From Shinella yambaruensis (GTDB lineage: Bacteria > Pseudomonadota > Alphaproteobacteria > Rhizobiales > Rhizobiaceae), in assembly GCF_022899355.1 (NCBI RefSeq), contig NZ_JALJCK010000001.1, positions 658,346 to 722,345 on the forward strand: a stretch of 64,000 nucleotides of DNA, read 5' to 3'. A program made the translations under genes and the position numbers. The notes beneath the pieces were generated by a model. It was not told the origin of the DNA and did no database searches. It was given only the letters and a program-made list of their open reading frames with translations. Each line of letters opens with the position of its first letter. The stretch's first letter is position 1. Shown piece after piece: positions 34,709-41,460 of this stretch.

Positions 34709-34948
34709 ATGATCCGAATTTCACACATGAACCGGCTGCCCGGCCGTGTCGCCTACACCTTCACAGCCGAGGTCGCTGGCTTGGTGCTGCCAGGCTGCGC
34801 CCTCATCCGGCGCGAGGATGGCTATGGATTGTCTGTGCCGCGGATCGGTGCGCCAGGCGAGACCAGGGCCGCGCCGTTGTCTGCGATCATGGAGGCCGAA
34901 CTGCTGCGGGTGGCGGTGGCTCATTACAAGGAGAAAGAAAATGGTTGA
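34709..34948 (+). CDS. Small beta-rich protein (SpoVG-like family), copy 2
   Basis: A 79-residue protein: YTFTAEVAGLVLPGCALIRR then DGYGLSVPRIG, the same pattern as the products at 34941 and 23125. GGGAGGGGG precedes ATG 34709. It overlaps the next gene by 8 bp, so the two are coupled. The function is unknown; the pattern suggests nucleic-acid binding but this is weak. Confidence 0.6.
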   Translation: MIRISHMNRLPGRVAYTFTAEVAGLVLPGCALIRREDGYGLSVPRIGAPGETRAAPLSAIMEAELLRVAVAHYKEKENG

Positions 34949-35234
34949 GATCCGCAACATGCGCAAAGGTTCTCGCGCCGCCAGGGCGATATTCGATGTC
35001 GAAATCGGCGGGTGGACCATCCGCGGCTGCACTGTCGTGCAGCGTCCGGATGGCAAGCTCGCGGCTCGGCCGCCACTGCTGCGAGACGGACGCTGCGCCG
35101 TGCAGGTGCCGGCCGAATTGTGGCCCGCCTTCGTCCAGGATGGCCTCGCGGCATATCGGCGAATTCGCCGTGAGGAGAAGTGGGGCGAGGTCTGTGAGGG
35201 CGAGCAAGAGGCGTTGGCGGCGGCGGGGATTTAG
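34941..35234 (+). CDS. Small beta-rich protein (SpoVG-like family), copy 3
   Basis: A 97-residue protein: ARAIFDVEIGGWTIRGCTVV then QRPDGKLAARPPLL, clearly a paralogue of the preceding gene product. ACAAGGAGAAAG precedes ATG 34941. The C-terminus is helical (EEKWGEVCEGEQEALAAAG). Its stop overlaps the convergent tiny ORF at 35231. Confidence 0.6.
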   Translation: MVEIRNMRKGSRAARAIFDVEIGGWTIRGCTVVQRPDGKLAARPPLLRDGRCAVQVPAELWPAFVQDGLAAYRRIRREEKWGEVCEGEQEALAAAGI

Positions 35235-35317
35235 TTATCGCCGAATCTCGCCTGGAACACCTCAACGGCTGACTTGGCAGCGCCTCGAAACGCCTCTAGC
35301 TTTTCCTTCTTGGGCAT
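35231..35317 (-). CDS. Tiny 28-residue protein in a coupled minus-strand chain
   Basis: MPKKEKLEAFRGAAKSAVEV, then FQARFGDN: a short amphipathic helix. Its ATG overlaps the TGA of the zinc-ribbon gene (ATGA at 35314-35317), as that gene overlaps its own upstream partner. The repeated coupling is the main support. Confidence 0.4.
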   Translation of the reverse strand: MPKKEKLEAFRGAAKSAVEVFQARFGDN

Positions 35318-35622
35318 CAATCCCGCCCCATCTTCGCCAGCACGAAATCATTGGCCTCCCGGTTGCCGCACCGCGTGCACCGTAGCTTCCGCTCCAGAGT
35401 GATGATCATGCGCGTTCGCCCGTACCGTCGCGCCAGTTCCCAGCGATCGAGATATCCTGCGTGCTTGCACTGGAAGCACCGAGCGCCGAGCTCATACCAC
35501 TCGGGGATATCCTGGAAGGCGACGGAATGCTGGCGACTGTTGACATAGACATTGACGCCGGTGAGCGTCGCCGGATCCATCGGATTGCCAGCCGTGATAT
35601 CGATGCCGCGCCGGTGACGCAT
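35317..35622 (-). CDS. Small zinc-ribbon protein
   Basis: A 101-residue protein with two Cys pairs (ARCFQCKHAG and LRCTRCGNREAND) separated by a basic helix (RRYGRTRMIITLERK), typical of a treble-clef or ribbon zinc fold. The start ATG 35622 overlaps the TGA of the preceding gene. It may bind nucleic acid. It lies downstream of a LexA box at 35849. Confidence 0.65.
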   Translation of the reverse strand: MRHRRGIDITAGNPMDPATLTGVNVYVNSRQHSVAFQDIPEWYELGARCFQCKHAGYLDRWELARRYGRTRMIITLERKLRCTRCGNREANDFVLAKMGRD

Positions 35623-35810
35623 CACGGCCGTTCATACTGAGGCCTCCACCCACGGGCGTAACCCTTAGAGACGAGCGCAGAGGCTGTGTAGAGCTGATCG
35701 CGCAGGAAGTCCGCATCGGCCAGCAATTCGCGCACAGCGGCCCGTGCGTCGCCGCCGTAGGCCTCGATGACTGCGTCTATTTCTTGCTGCGGAGCGGCTT
35801 TCGTCGACAT
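35622..35810 (-). CDS. Small SOS-boxed protein, paralogue of the gene at 41678
   Basis: A 62-residue protein: GGDARAAVRELLADADFLRD then GYARGWRPQYERP. The chromosomal product at 41678-41890 has the same core (GDARATIATLLADCAHLRRQ and GFVRGWEPMQQRD). Both genes carry an alphaproteobacterial LexA box upstream. The function is unknown. It is first in a coupled minus-strand chain of three. Confidence 0.7.
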   Translation of the reverse strand: MSTKAAPQQEIDAVIEAYGGDARAAVRELLADADFLRDQLYTASALVSKGYARGWRPQYERP

Positions 35811-35848
35811 GGTGCACCTATAGGAATTGGGTCCGCTCGGCGGACTAT

Positions 35849-35863
35849 GTTCCTATTTTGTTC
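35849..35863 (-). promoter_or_regulatory. LexA (SOS) box inside the element
   Basis: GTTC-CTATTTT-GTTC matches the alphaproteobacterial LexA consensus GTTC-N7-GTTC exactly and lies 39 bp before the start of the gene at 35810. This would put the small-gene chain under DNA-damage control. Confidence 0.75.
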
Positions 35864-35999
35864 TCATTTTGGGAGGAGTCAAGATGGAACCGGTCGTGCC
35901 GACGCCCGCATCCTGATTAACCTCAATTCTTTGGGTTAACGAGCTGATTGATTTGATCCAATCACGCTGCCAGCCGTATTGAGGGCAGGAGGTGATTTG

Positions 36000-36176
36000 A
36001 TGAAGTATGAAACTGGCATGCACATCGTCTATGACGTTTTGAACAAGGGCGTCCTAGTCGAATTCCGCGGCAAGTCGCACTACTTGGCCGGCCCCTTCAA
36101 GACCCAGAAGGAAGCGATCAGCGCGGGTGAAGAGCTGTGCCGTAAGCTGGGCTGGGGAAAACCGGACGGCGCGTGA
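36000..36176 (+). CDS. Hypothetical 58-residue protein
   Basis: A small basic beta-rich protein (MHIVYDVLNKGVLVEFRGKS and an EEAISAGEELCRKLGW-like C-terminal helix). An AGGAGGTG eight bases before ATG 36000 gives strong support for translation. No family recognised. It is divergent from the SOS-boxed chain. Confidence 0.6.
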   Translation: MKYETGMHIVYDVLNKGVLVEFRGKSHYLAGPFKTQKEAISAGEELCRKLGWGKPDGA

Positions 36177-36221
36177 GGGGGTATTCGGGGACCGATGCCA
36201 CTCCGGCCAGTCGGCCCGCCA

Positions 36222-36566
36222 TTATCGATCCCGATGAACATCATGATCCGCGTGGGGGCCAGGCCGCTGACTATAAACCTCGACCGGCTCACGTTCTTTG
36301 GGCGAATCCACCACCGCATCTATCCGGGCGTCGGTATCGGCTGGGTCACCGGCCGTAGGCGTAGTCCTATTAATCTTGTAGCGGAACGATTCGATTTCCC
36401 TGTCCGAAAATCGCCGAGTTTCGCGGAGGGCGCACATTGCTTCTCCGATTATTTCGGCGTCGCTTGCCGGCTGACCGCCTTGGCCCGAAGCCCGAACCTT
36501 CACTGGAACGATCGCCAGGAGACGCTTCTCCCCGGCGGCAAAGACATCAACCGATAGATCGTGCAT
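36222..36566 (-). CDS. Hypothetical protein
   Basis: A 114-residue frame: DVFAAGEKRLLAIVPVKVRA then EIIGEAMCALRETRRFSDRE. The composition looks more protein-like than the opposite frames over the same bases. There is no clear RBS. No family recognised; start and reality are both moderate. Confidence 0.45.
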   Translation of the reverse strand: MHDLSVDVFAAGEKRLLAIVPVKVRASGQGGQPASDAEIIGEAMCALRETRRFSDREIESFRYKINRTTPTAGDPADTDARIDAVVDSPKEREPVEVYSQRPGPHADHDVHRDR

Positions 36567-36652
36567 TCCCGGCCCCCGCGCTGGTAATGCCTAATCATAC
36601 ACGTTCAGCGGGTGTCGCCGTTTGATCTGCGTCATGGGAATACGAGACGTTT

Positions 36653-37102
36653 CTAGTCCAGCAGATCCACAATCTCCCATCCTTCAGCAGTCAACGCGGT
36701 CCAAAACCGCCCCTCTGCATCCTCCTCCATGGTCGCCCAGCCACGCAGCCGAAGGCGGCGGACCACATCCTTCATCTCGGCAGGGATGTCGTTGTAGGAT
36801 CGCGGCCTTTCAGCGAGGAAACGCATTGCAAGGAATTGCGGTCCAGTAAGGCGAACGACCGGCTTGCTGGAGATGTACCTGGCCGCCCGCACCTGACGCC
36901 CTTGGTCGGTGATCGCGATCTTGATTTTCTTCCGGGGCTCGATGCGCATTTCGGCGAAACCAAGTTTCTCCAACTCCTGATAGGCGACCAAATCCGGGTA
37001 GGCGAGTCCGTCCATGACGATTCCGTCGCTCGTCGCCAAGCGATCGATGAGGTCGATCTGAGCAGGCGTTAGGCGGTATATGAGGATGGGTTTGGCGGGC
37101 AT
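36653..37102 (-). CDS. Hypothetical winged-helix-like protein
   Basis: A 149-residue basic protein with two repeats of a helix-helix-strand layout: LIDRLATSDGIVMDGLAYPD, LEKLGFAEMRIE and LRLRGWATMEEDAEGRFWTA then LTAEGWEIVDLLD. This resembles tandem winged helices ending in a wing with Glu/Asp. It might bind DNA; no family named. Confidence 0.55.
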   Translation of the reverse strand: MPAKPILIYRLTPAQIDLIDRLATSDGIVMDGLAYPDLVAYQELEKLGFAEMRIEPRKKIKIAITDQGRQVRAARYISSKPVVRLTGPQFLAMRFLAERPRSYNDIPAEMKDVVRRLRLRGWATMEEDAEGRFWTALTAEGWEIVDLLD

Positions 37103-37156
37103 GGTCTATCTGGGTTGGACGGGCAAGCGCATGCCCCTACGGCAACGTGATTGTTC

Positions 37157-37519
37157 TTACTTACATCGAAGGCTTTTGATATCCTTGTCGCGGTCCTTGT
37201 AAAAACCATCCAAGCCCCCGGCTGTCCGGAATTCGTCTGCGACGCTGTAGATTTCCATCGGAATGAAGCCGTGGGAGATCATGAGCTTCCGCGCCTGCTC
37301 CTCGTCGTCGCTTAGTTGCCGGATGCGACTTAGCCACTTGCTGTACGGAGCTTTGGATGACCATCCGTACTCGCTGAAATGCGCCGTTTCCCGGAAACTC
37401 TCGACAGCCTTCGCCACTTCGTAGACCTCCCGTTCGTAAGCTGTGCAAGCCGCAGCGCTGGCCGTCATGCCGACCAGCAAAAATGCAGAGGCCGTCCCGG
37501 TGATCCTGGCGCCCATCAT
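37157..37519 (-). CDS. Exported small protein
   Basis: A 120-residue protein with a signal peptide (ITGTASAFLLVGMTASAAAC), ending in a possible cleavage or lipobox-like site before C25. The rest is charged and helical with one more Cys near the C-terminus (SLRCK). GGGAGGG lies before the start. Probably periplasmic or lipid-anchored; a surface or exclusion role is possible but not shown. Confidence 0.55.
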   Translation of the reverse strand: MMGARITGTASAFLLVGMTASAAACTAYEREVYEVAKAVESFRETAHFSEYGWSSKAPYSKWLSRIRQLSDDEEQARKLMISHGFIPMEIYSVADEFRTAGGLDGFYKDRDKDIKSLRCK

Positions 37520-37584
37520 CCCCTCCCTTTAGGTCGCGCCATCATCGCACCGCGATGCAGGGTTGTCGAGGACCAGTCCCGACT

Positions 37585-37665
37585 CTAGTACCACTGTCCG
37601 ACCGCCCAGAAGCAGGCGGCAGACAGAATGAGAATAGCGATGCAGTACCCGGTCTTCTGAAGCAT
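37585..37665 (-). CDS. 26-residue single-span membrane protein
   Basis: MLQKTGYCIAILILSAACFW then AVGQWY: one transmembrane helix with a short N-terminal basic end. GAGAGGAG lies 5-12 bases upstream of ATG 37665. Too short for homology, but the RBS and pure helix composition are suggestive. Confidence 0.4.
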   Translation of the reverse strand: MLQKTGYCIAILILSAACFWAVGQWY

Positions 37666-37838
37666 GACTTCTCCTCTCTCGGGAAAAATGCTTCAATACA
37701 ACTCGACTGTCGATCCTCGAATGTTGCCTATTGCGCCTGTTGATGACGCGCTTGTCGCGGAAGGATTCGACGGTATGCGCAGATTTGCGCATACCGCTCA
37801 ACGCAATTTTGCACCGAGTGATTTCAGGGGGATGGATG

Positions 37839-38342
37839 TCAATCCGAGTCGGGAATGCCCAACTTCGCCATCCTGGCTAGCCTCGCTTCCCGCTTCTTTC
37901 GCATCGCCTCCTTGCGCTCCGGCGTCCAGAAATCCGGGTCCTTCATTTTGTGGCTGATGCGCTTGGACTTCGGGAGCTTCGGTGGAGCGACGGGCTCGTA
38001 GACTGGAGGCGGCTGGCCAGGCGGGCTGGCCCTTACAAAATTGGTGTAGCGCACGGAGATGACATCGAAAAGATCGTCGGCCTCCTGCGGTTCGATCGAT
38101 TGGACGATGATGAACCAAGCGATCCATTCCGAATCTGAAGCCTCCTCGATGTGCCGCACGAAGTAGCGTCCTACTACTTCCGCGATCGACGTGCCAACAC
38201 CATCAATCGTAAGAGTAATCCGGTCGCCGAAACCAGGAACGGTGTTACGCAAATCAGACAGAGCGTACTCGCCTTCGATATGAAATTTGCCGTCTTCCTG
38301 CCGTTCCAGAAAGTACACCATATCGTCAACGATGTTCGGCAT
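37839..38342 (-). CDS. Hypothetical protein
   Basis: A 167-residue protein. An N-terminal beta-rich part (MPNIVDDMVYFLERQEDGKF, ITLTIDGVGTSIAEVVGRYF) is followed by a Pro-rich linker and a basic C-terminus (KEAMRKKREARLARMAKLG). It lies next to the XRE repressor gene on the same strand, about 10 bp apart. No family recognised. Confidence 0.55.
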   Translation of the reverse strand: MPNIVDDMVYFLERQEDGKFHIEGEYALSDLRNTVPGFGDRITLTIDGVGTSIAEVVGRYFVRHIEEASDSEWIAWFIIVQSIEPQEADDLFDVISVRYTNFVRASPPGQPPPVYEPVAPPKLPKSKRISHKMKDPDFWTPERKEAMRKKREARLARMAKLGIPDSD

Positions 38343-38352
38343 GGCGACTACG

Positions 38353-38589
38353 CTACTCCTGCCGATCCCTCAGACGCACGCCAGGGCCGTTGCCGTTCTG
38401 GTCGATGAAGATGACGCCGGCCGTTTCAAAGCATCTTCTGAGAACGTCCAGCGTTGCGTGTTGGGGAGCGGACCTGCCGCTCTCAAAGTTACGGATCGTC
38501 GCATTGCCGATTTTGGACTGAACGGCAAGCTGCTGCTGTGACCAGTCTAATAGCGCTCTGGCTGCGCGGCACTGAGAGGGTGTCAACAT
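38353..38589 (-). CDS. XRE-family repressor
   Basis: A 78-residue Cro/C1-type helix-turn-helix: CRAARALLDWSQQQLAVQSK then IGNATIRNFESGRSAPQHAT, which is nearly the full XRE domain, followed by a short strand pair (GVIFIDQNGNGPGVRL). Rhizobial elements use this type as their lysogeny or maintenance repressor. The start is ATG 38589 or 38595. The divergent promoter region carries repeated CGAAAATC half-sites (38627-38693), fitting an autoregulated genetic switch. Confidence 0.8.
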   Translation of the reverse strand: MLTPSQCRAARALLDWSQQQLAVQSKIGNATIRNFESGRSAPQHATLDVLRRCFETAGVIFIDQNGNGPGVRLRDRQE

Positions 38590-38626
38590 ATTCAAGAGAT
38601 ACCACGTTACGGGAAAAATAGATAGA

Positions 38627-38693
38627 GCTAGCGATTTTCGCTTGCCTTGGCGAAAATCATCGTTTATCGCTATGTATATCGAAAATCGCTAGC
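38627..38693. promoter_or_regulatory. Operator array between XRE repressor and rightward genes
   Basis: GCTAGCGATTTTCG (38627-38640) and CGAAAATCGCTAGC (38680-38693) are a perfect 14-bp inverted repeat with 39 bp between, and an extra GCGAAAATC lies at 38650-38658. Three half-sites in 67 bp between divergent genes is a typical repressor switch. Confidence 0.7.
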
Positions 38694-38710
38694 CCGCAAC
38701 GAGGTGTCCC

Positions 38711-39292
38711 ATGCCGAAACGAAACACAGTTAATGAACCGTCACCAGCCGACCTCAGCGAGGCCTACCTCCAATGGCTTCACATGGAGGCTCGCATCCTC
38801 CGGATCGAGCTCTACGGTGACAACTATGCCGACCGGGAGTGGACGCCCTGCAATACGTTCACTCAGCATTACCACTTCAAGGGCGGTGACTGGCGCGCGC
38901 TTCCACAGCCGTCGACGCGCGCCACTTCAGTGCTGCGGATCGTCGGCGCGGACATTCCCCGCCATAAGACGGCCTATGACCGCTGGCGCGCTGCGGTGGC
39001 GGCACTGGACGGAGCGGACAAGGCCACGGCTGGAAAGGGCGACCTTTCGTCGTTCTACCACGGTCCTGCCCACGAACTAAAAAAGGCCGAAGCGCTGGAT
39101 GCGGTAGACACAAATGATGTCATGCTTCGGATCGCCGGCGCGATCTACTGGATGACGGATGGCGATGATCCCAAGGCTGCAGAAAACTTGCTGATGCGCG
39201 CCTTACGCGGTCTGGCCGCAATGACAAGCGCCGATACCGAGGCGATGCGGCTGGACTTCTACGTGTCGAGCCTGCTCGAGGACGCAGCATGA
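38711..39292 (+). CDS. Hypothetical protein, first gene right of the switch
   Basis: A 193-residue protein (YLQWLHMEARILRIELYGDN, FYHGPAHELKKAEALDAVDT, IAGAIYWMTDGDDPKAAENL). Mostly helical; no family recognised. It starts 18 bp after the operator array and is coupled to the next gene by ATGA. Probably the early protein repressed by the XRE regulator. Confidence 0.65.
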   Translation: MPKRNTVNEPSPADLSEAYLQWLHMEARILRIELYGDNYADREWTPCNTFTQHYHFKGGDWRALPQPSTRATSVLRIVGADIPRHKTAYDRWRAAVAALDGADKATAGKGDLSSFYHGPAHELKKAEALDAVDTNDVMLRIAGAIYWMTDGDDPKAAENLLMRALRGLAAMTSADTEAMRLDFYVSSLLEDAA

Positions 39293-39453
39293 ACATCCAG
39301 CGCCATCAGATTGAAAAGGCCATCGACGTGCTAATCGCCCTCCTCGACGCCGCTGATGGCGATCCAGACATCGAGGACGACGAGCGGGAAGAGGAAACCG
39401 ACCACGACCTGAACGAGCCCTATGCCGGCTGCCACGCGGAGTATTTTGCGTGA
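39289..39453 (+). CDS. Small very acidic protein
   Basis: A 54-residue protein with a helix (IEKAIDVLIALLDAADG) then an acidic run of Asp/Glu (DIEDDEREEETDHDL). ATG 39289 overlaps the stop of the preceding gene. Such acidic small proteins in phages may mimic DNA or inhibit host enzymes, but nothing more can be said. Confidence 0.55.
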   Translation: MNIQRHQIEKAIDVLIALLDAADGDPDIEDDEREEETDHDLNEPYAGCHAEYFA

Positions 39454-39492
39454 CCTACTTGGACCTTTACGAACCCGGCACGATCGTCCCGG

Positions 39493-39720
39493 TTGAAGAG
39501 CGGCACAGTCTTCACGGCCGGCAAGTTCTGGCCCGAGTTGCCCGGCGTCGATCTAATGGCTGACGGCAAGCGGATCCTCACGGTGAGCGAGCAGTGGCTC
39601 AGGGATAACGTCGAGAGCATCCGGTTTTCGATAGAACCGCCGAAGAGTGAGGCGCCTGCCGAGATCCAGGAGCCGCGCTGGAAGCGCCGTCCCGATCCAT
39701 ACAGAGGCGGGAGCTTCTGA
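39493..39720 (+). CDS. Hypothetical small protein
   Basis: A 75-residue frame: GTVFTAGKFWPELPGVDLMA, ILTVSEQWLRDNVESIRFSI, then a Pro/Arg-rich tail. The TTG start at 39493 has no clear RBS; ATG 39556 is the alternative. A competing GTG frame at 39450 overlaps the preceding stop but ends after 37 codons, so a frameshift in one of the two is possible. Confidence 0.4.
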   Translation: MKSGTVFTAGKFWPELPGVDLMADGKRILTVSEQWLRDNVESIRFSIEPPKSEAPAEIQEPRWKRRPDPYRGGSF

Positions 39721-39726
39721 CCTCCC

Positions 39727-39800
39727 GGCCCGCTGGCGCAACTGGATGGCGCACCGGCTTTCTATCCTGGAGGATCCCGGTTCGAGTCCGGGGCGGGCCA
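39727..39800 (+). tRNA. tRNA-Arg(TCT) carried by the element
   Basis: A 74-nt cloverleaf: acceptor GGCCCGC/GCGGGCC (7 bp), D-stem GCGC/GCGC, anticodon loop TTTCTAT giving anticodon TCT, a 5-nt variable loop, and T-arm CCCGG-TTCGAGT-CCGGG. The CCA end is not encoded. The anticodon stem has one G-T and one C-C mismatch at the loop end, so activity is likely but not certain. It would read AGA/AGG, rare in the host. Confidence 0.75.
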
Positions 39801-39808
39801 CAAGTTTT

Positions 39809-39886
39809 CGCCCCGACCGTAGTCATGTCCGGTCGGGGCGGTGCCGCGCGCTGCAGCTCCTCGCTTGGTGACGCGCGGCCTTTTCA
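39809..39886. terminator. Two consecutive hairpins after the tRNA
   Basis: An 11-bp hairpin (CGCCCCGACCG, 39809-39819, with 39830-39840) and an 8-bp hairpin GCCGCGCG/CGCGCGGC (39843-39850, 39872-39879) followed by CTTTTC. The second looks like a terminator for the tRNA transcript. Confidence 0.55.
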
Positions 39887-40053
39887 CACCACAGGCCAGC
39901 CGGGCACCACCGCTCCCAGATTCGCGGCCGGCTGGCCGACCATTCCACGATGTAGTATCGCTGGTTTATGCGCGGCCACCAACCGGTTGCAGCCCATTGC
40001 CGCAGCGCCGTGCACGGAGCCGCTCGCCTGAAAAGGCGAGCGGCTTTGTTTTT
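39887..40053 (+). ncRNA. Possible small RNA ending in a strong terminator
   Basis: No gene is supported on the plus strand here, yet 40018-40029 and 40034-40045 form a perfect 12-bp stem (AGCCGCTCGCCT) with a GAAA tetraloop, followed by a TTGTTTTTC tract. A plus-strand transcript must therefore end at about 40053. The 5' end and function are unknown. Confidence 0.4.
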
Positions 40054-40082
40054 CTCCAGGTGCCTTACCGCGCAAGCCGCGG

Positions 40083-40283
40083 TCAGCTCACGATGGACCG
40101 ACACCGGTTCCAAAGGTGCTCAGCATCGCCGGGCTCCTCCCGGAAAAGGCGGATTACGGTAAGGGCAATCGCATCGATGTCGTGGTCCGCATGCCTTTTC
40201 AGCCGTGCGACGACATCTCGCATAACAGCAAGATCGTCCGGCTCAAATATTCCGGCTTGAGGTAATAAATGCGGGAGATCCAT
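40083..40283 (-). CDS. Hypothetical small acidic protein
   Basis: A 66-residue helical protein (MDLPHLLPQAGIFEPDDLAV, VVARLKRHADHDIDAIALTV, FREEPGDAEHLWNRCRS). GGAAGGGAG lies upstream of ATG 40283. The layout resembles small rhizobial proteins of unknown function. It faces the terminator at 40018-40053. Confidence 0.55.
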   Translation of the reverse strand: MDLPHLLPQAGIFEPDDLAVMRDVVARLKRHADHDIDAIALTVIRLFREEPGDAEHLWNRCRSIVS

Positions 40284-40466
40284 GGCGAGCTCCCTTCCTT
40301 GTTCAGGGCGAAAGGAGTCACCTTACCGCCGACAGCGCCCTGGTAATCGGCTGTCAGTGATGCAATTGTGCGCCTATAGCGTGACAATTGCAAGGCGAGC
40401 AGTGTACTTGCTTTCTATCTATATTAGATGTTGAATATACGGCGTGTTGCTGGTCAGACGATTTAC

Positions 40467-40652
40467 TTACCGCTGCTTTTCACCGGCGCTCTTGCCGTCA
40501 GAGCTCCTGGAGCGCTCGTCAAAGCGATCGGCGCCCTTCGCGAGGTCCGAGCCCTTCTCAGCCTCAACCTTGCGCTCCTCGGCCCGTGTAGCCTTGTGGA
40601 GGCCTCTTGCGCCATCTTTGCCCTTCTCGGTGGGTGCGTTCTCAATCGCCAT
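40467..40652 (-). CDS. Small charged, probably disordered protein
   Basis: A 61-residue, highly charged protein (MAIENAPTEKGKDGARGLHK, ATRAEERKVEAEKGSDLAKG) with a Ser/Gly-rich tail, likely disordered. AGGAGA at ideal distance from ATG 40652 supports translation. No family recognised. The stretch 40284-40466 holds no gene I can support. Confidence 0.55.
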   Translation of the reverse strand: MAIENAPTEKGKDGARGLHKATRAEERKVEAEKGSDLAKGADRFDERSRSSDGKSAGEKQR

Positions 40653-40766
40653 TGCGTGATCTCCTGTGGGGCATGAGGAACGACTACGGATCGCGGTGGT
40701 TCCAACCGAGCAGGAACAAGAACAGAGGCGGGCACGTTTGACCCCAAACGGAAAAGGAGACGCACA

Positions 40767-40841
40767 ATGAACAACATCATCTATCTCGTCGGCTTGGTCG
40801 TGGTCGTGATCGCCGTCCTGTCGTTCTTCGGGCTGGGCTGA
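40767..40841 (+). CDS. 24-residue single-helix membrane protein
   Basis: MNNIIYLVGLVVVVIAVLSF then FGLG. Very short, one transmembrane helix, with AAAAGGAG eight bases upstream of the ATG. Miniproteins with this exact layout are frequent in alphaproteobacteria; the function is unknown. It is followed by the DUF2934 gene two bases after its stop. Confidence 0.65.
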   Translation: MNNIIYLVGLVVVVIAVLSFFGLG

Positions 40842-40843
40842 TC

Positions 40844-41032
40844 ATGGACGACGAACGCGAAAGGCGGATCAAGGCGCGCGCCTTCGAACTCTGGCAGCGC
40901 GAAGGTTCGCTCGACGGCCGATCGCTGGGGCACTGGCTCCAGGCAGAACGGGAAATACAAGAAGAGGAAGAAGCCGAAGCTGCGAGTCGGCATGAGGGCG
41001 GTCTGGCTGCAGCGGCGAACCCGACGCATTGA
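40844..41032 (+). CDS. DUF2934 protein, second copy
   Basis: A 62-residue protein: ERRIKARAFELWQREGSLDG then SLGHWLQAEREIQEEEE, the DUF2934 helix pair. It is closely similar in layout to the product at 25892-26140. It starts two bases after the miniprotein stop and is the last gene before the right att region. Confidence 0.72.
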   Translation: MDDERERRIKARAFELWQREGSLDGRSLGHWLQAEREIQEEEEAEAASRHEGGLAAAANPTH

Positions 41033-41050
41033 AGCGCCCTGCCCTGCTAT

Positions 41051-41082
41051 TGGCTACAATATGGCTACAATTTTTGTAGCCA
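41051..41082. promoter_or_regulatory. Candidate integrase arm-type sites, right end
   Basis: TGGCTACAA at 41051 and 41062 (11 bp apart) and its complement TTGTAGCCA at 41074-41082. The word is the same as at 19841-19881 beside the other end, and these sites lie 33-64 bp from the attachment repeat. Confidence 0.6.
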
Positions 41083-41114
41083 GAAGACGTACCGGTATCT
41101 AAGTCTTTGATTTT

Positions 41115-41193
<79 letters not shown>

Positions 41194-41460
41194 GACCGCG
41201 CAAACCCCTATAGTCTCGGGCATTTGGATGCAAGCCCAAAAATCAAAGGCGGGAACGAAAGTGGGGAATTGTCTTGCTGGCAGGACGTTGCGGGCGTTCA
41301 AACGCCCAGGACTTGGTGGCACGCCCCGGATCAAGCGGGCGGGCGGAGTTCCAGCCCGTCGTGGGCTGCAGCCACCGAAAAGTGCAATTTTTTTCGCAAC
41401 CGTACCGGAAACGCCGAATCAGACCTTCCCCCGAATTAGACGAAAGTCGTAGGATGCCTC

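Noticed and set aside
19724-41114. A complete functional prophage
   Set aside because: Tail chaperone, tape measure, hub and protease are present, but terminase large subunit, portal, capsid, tube/sheath and lysis genes are not found.
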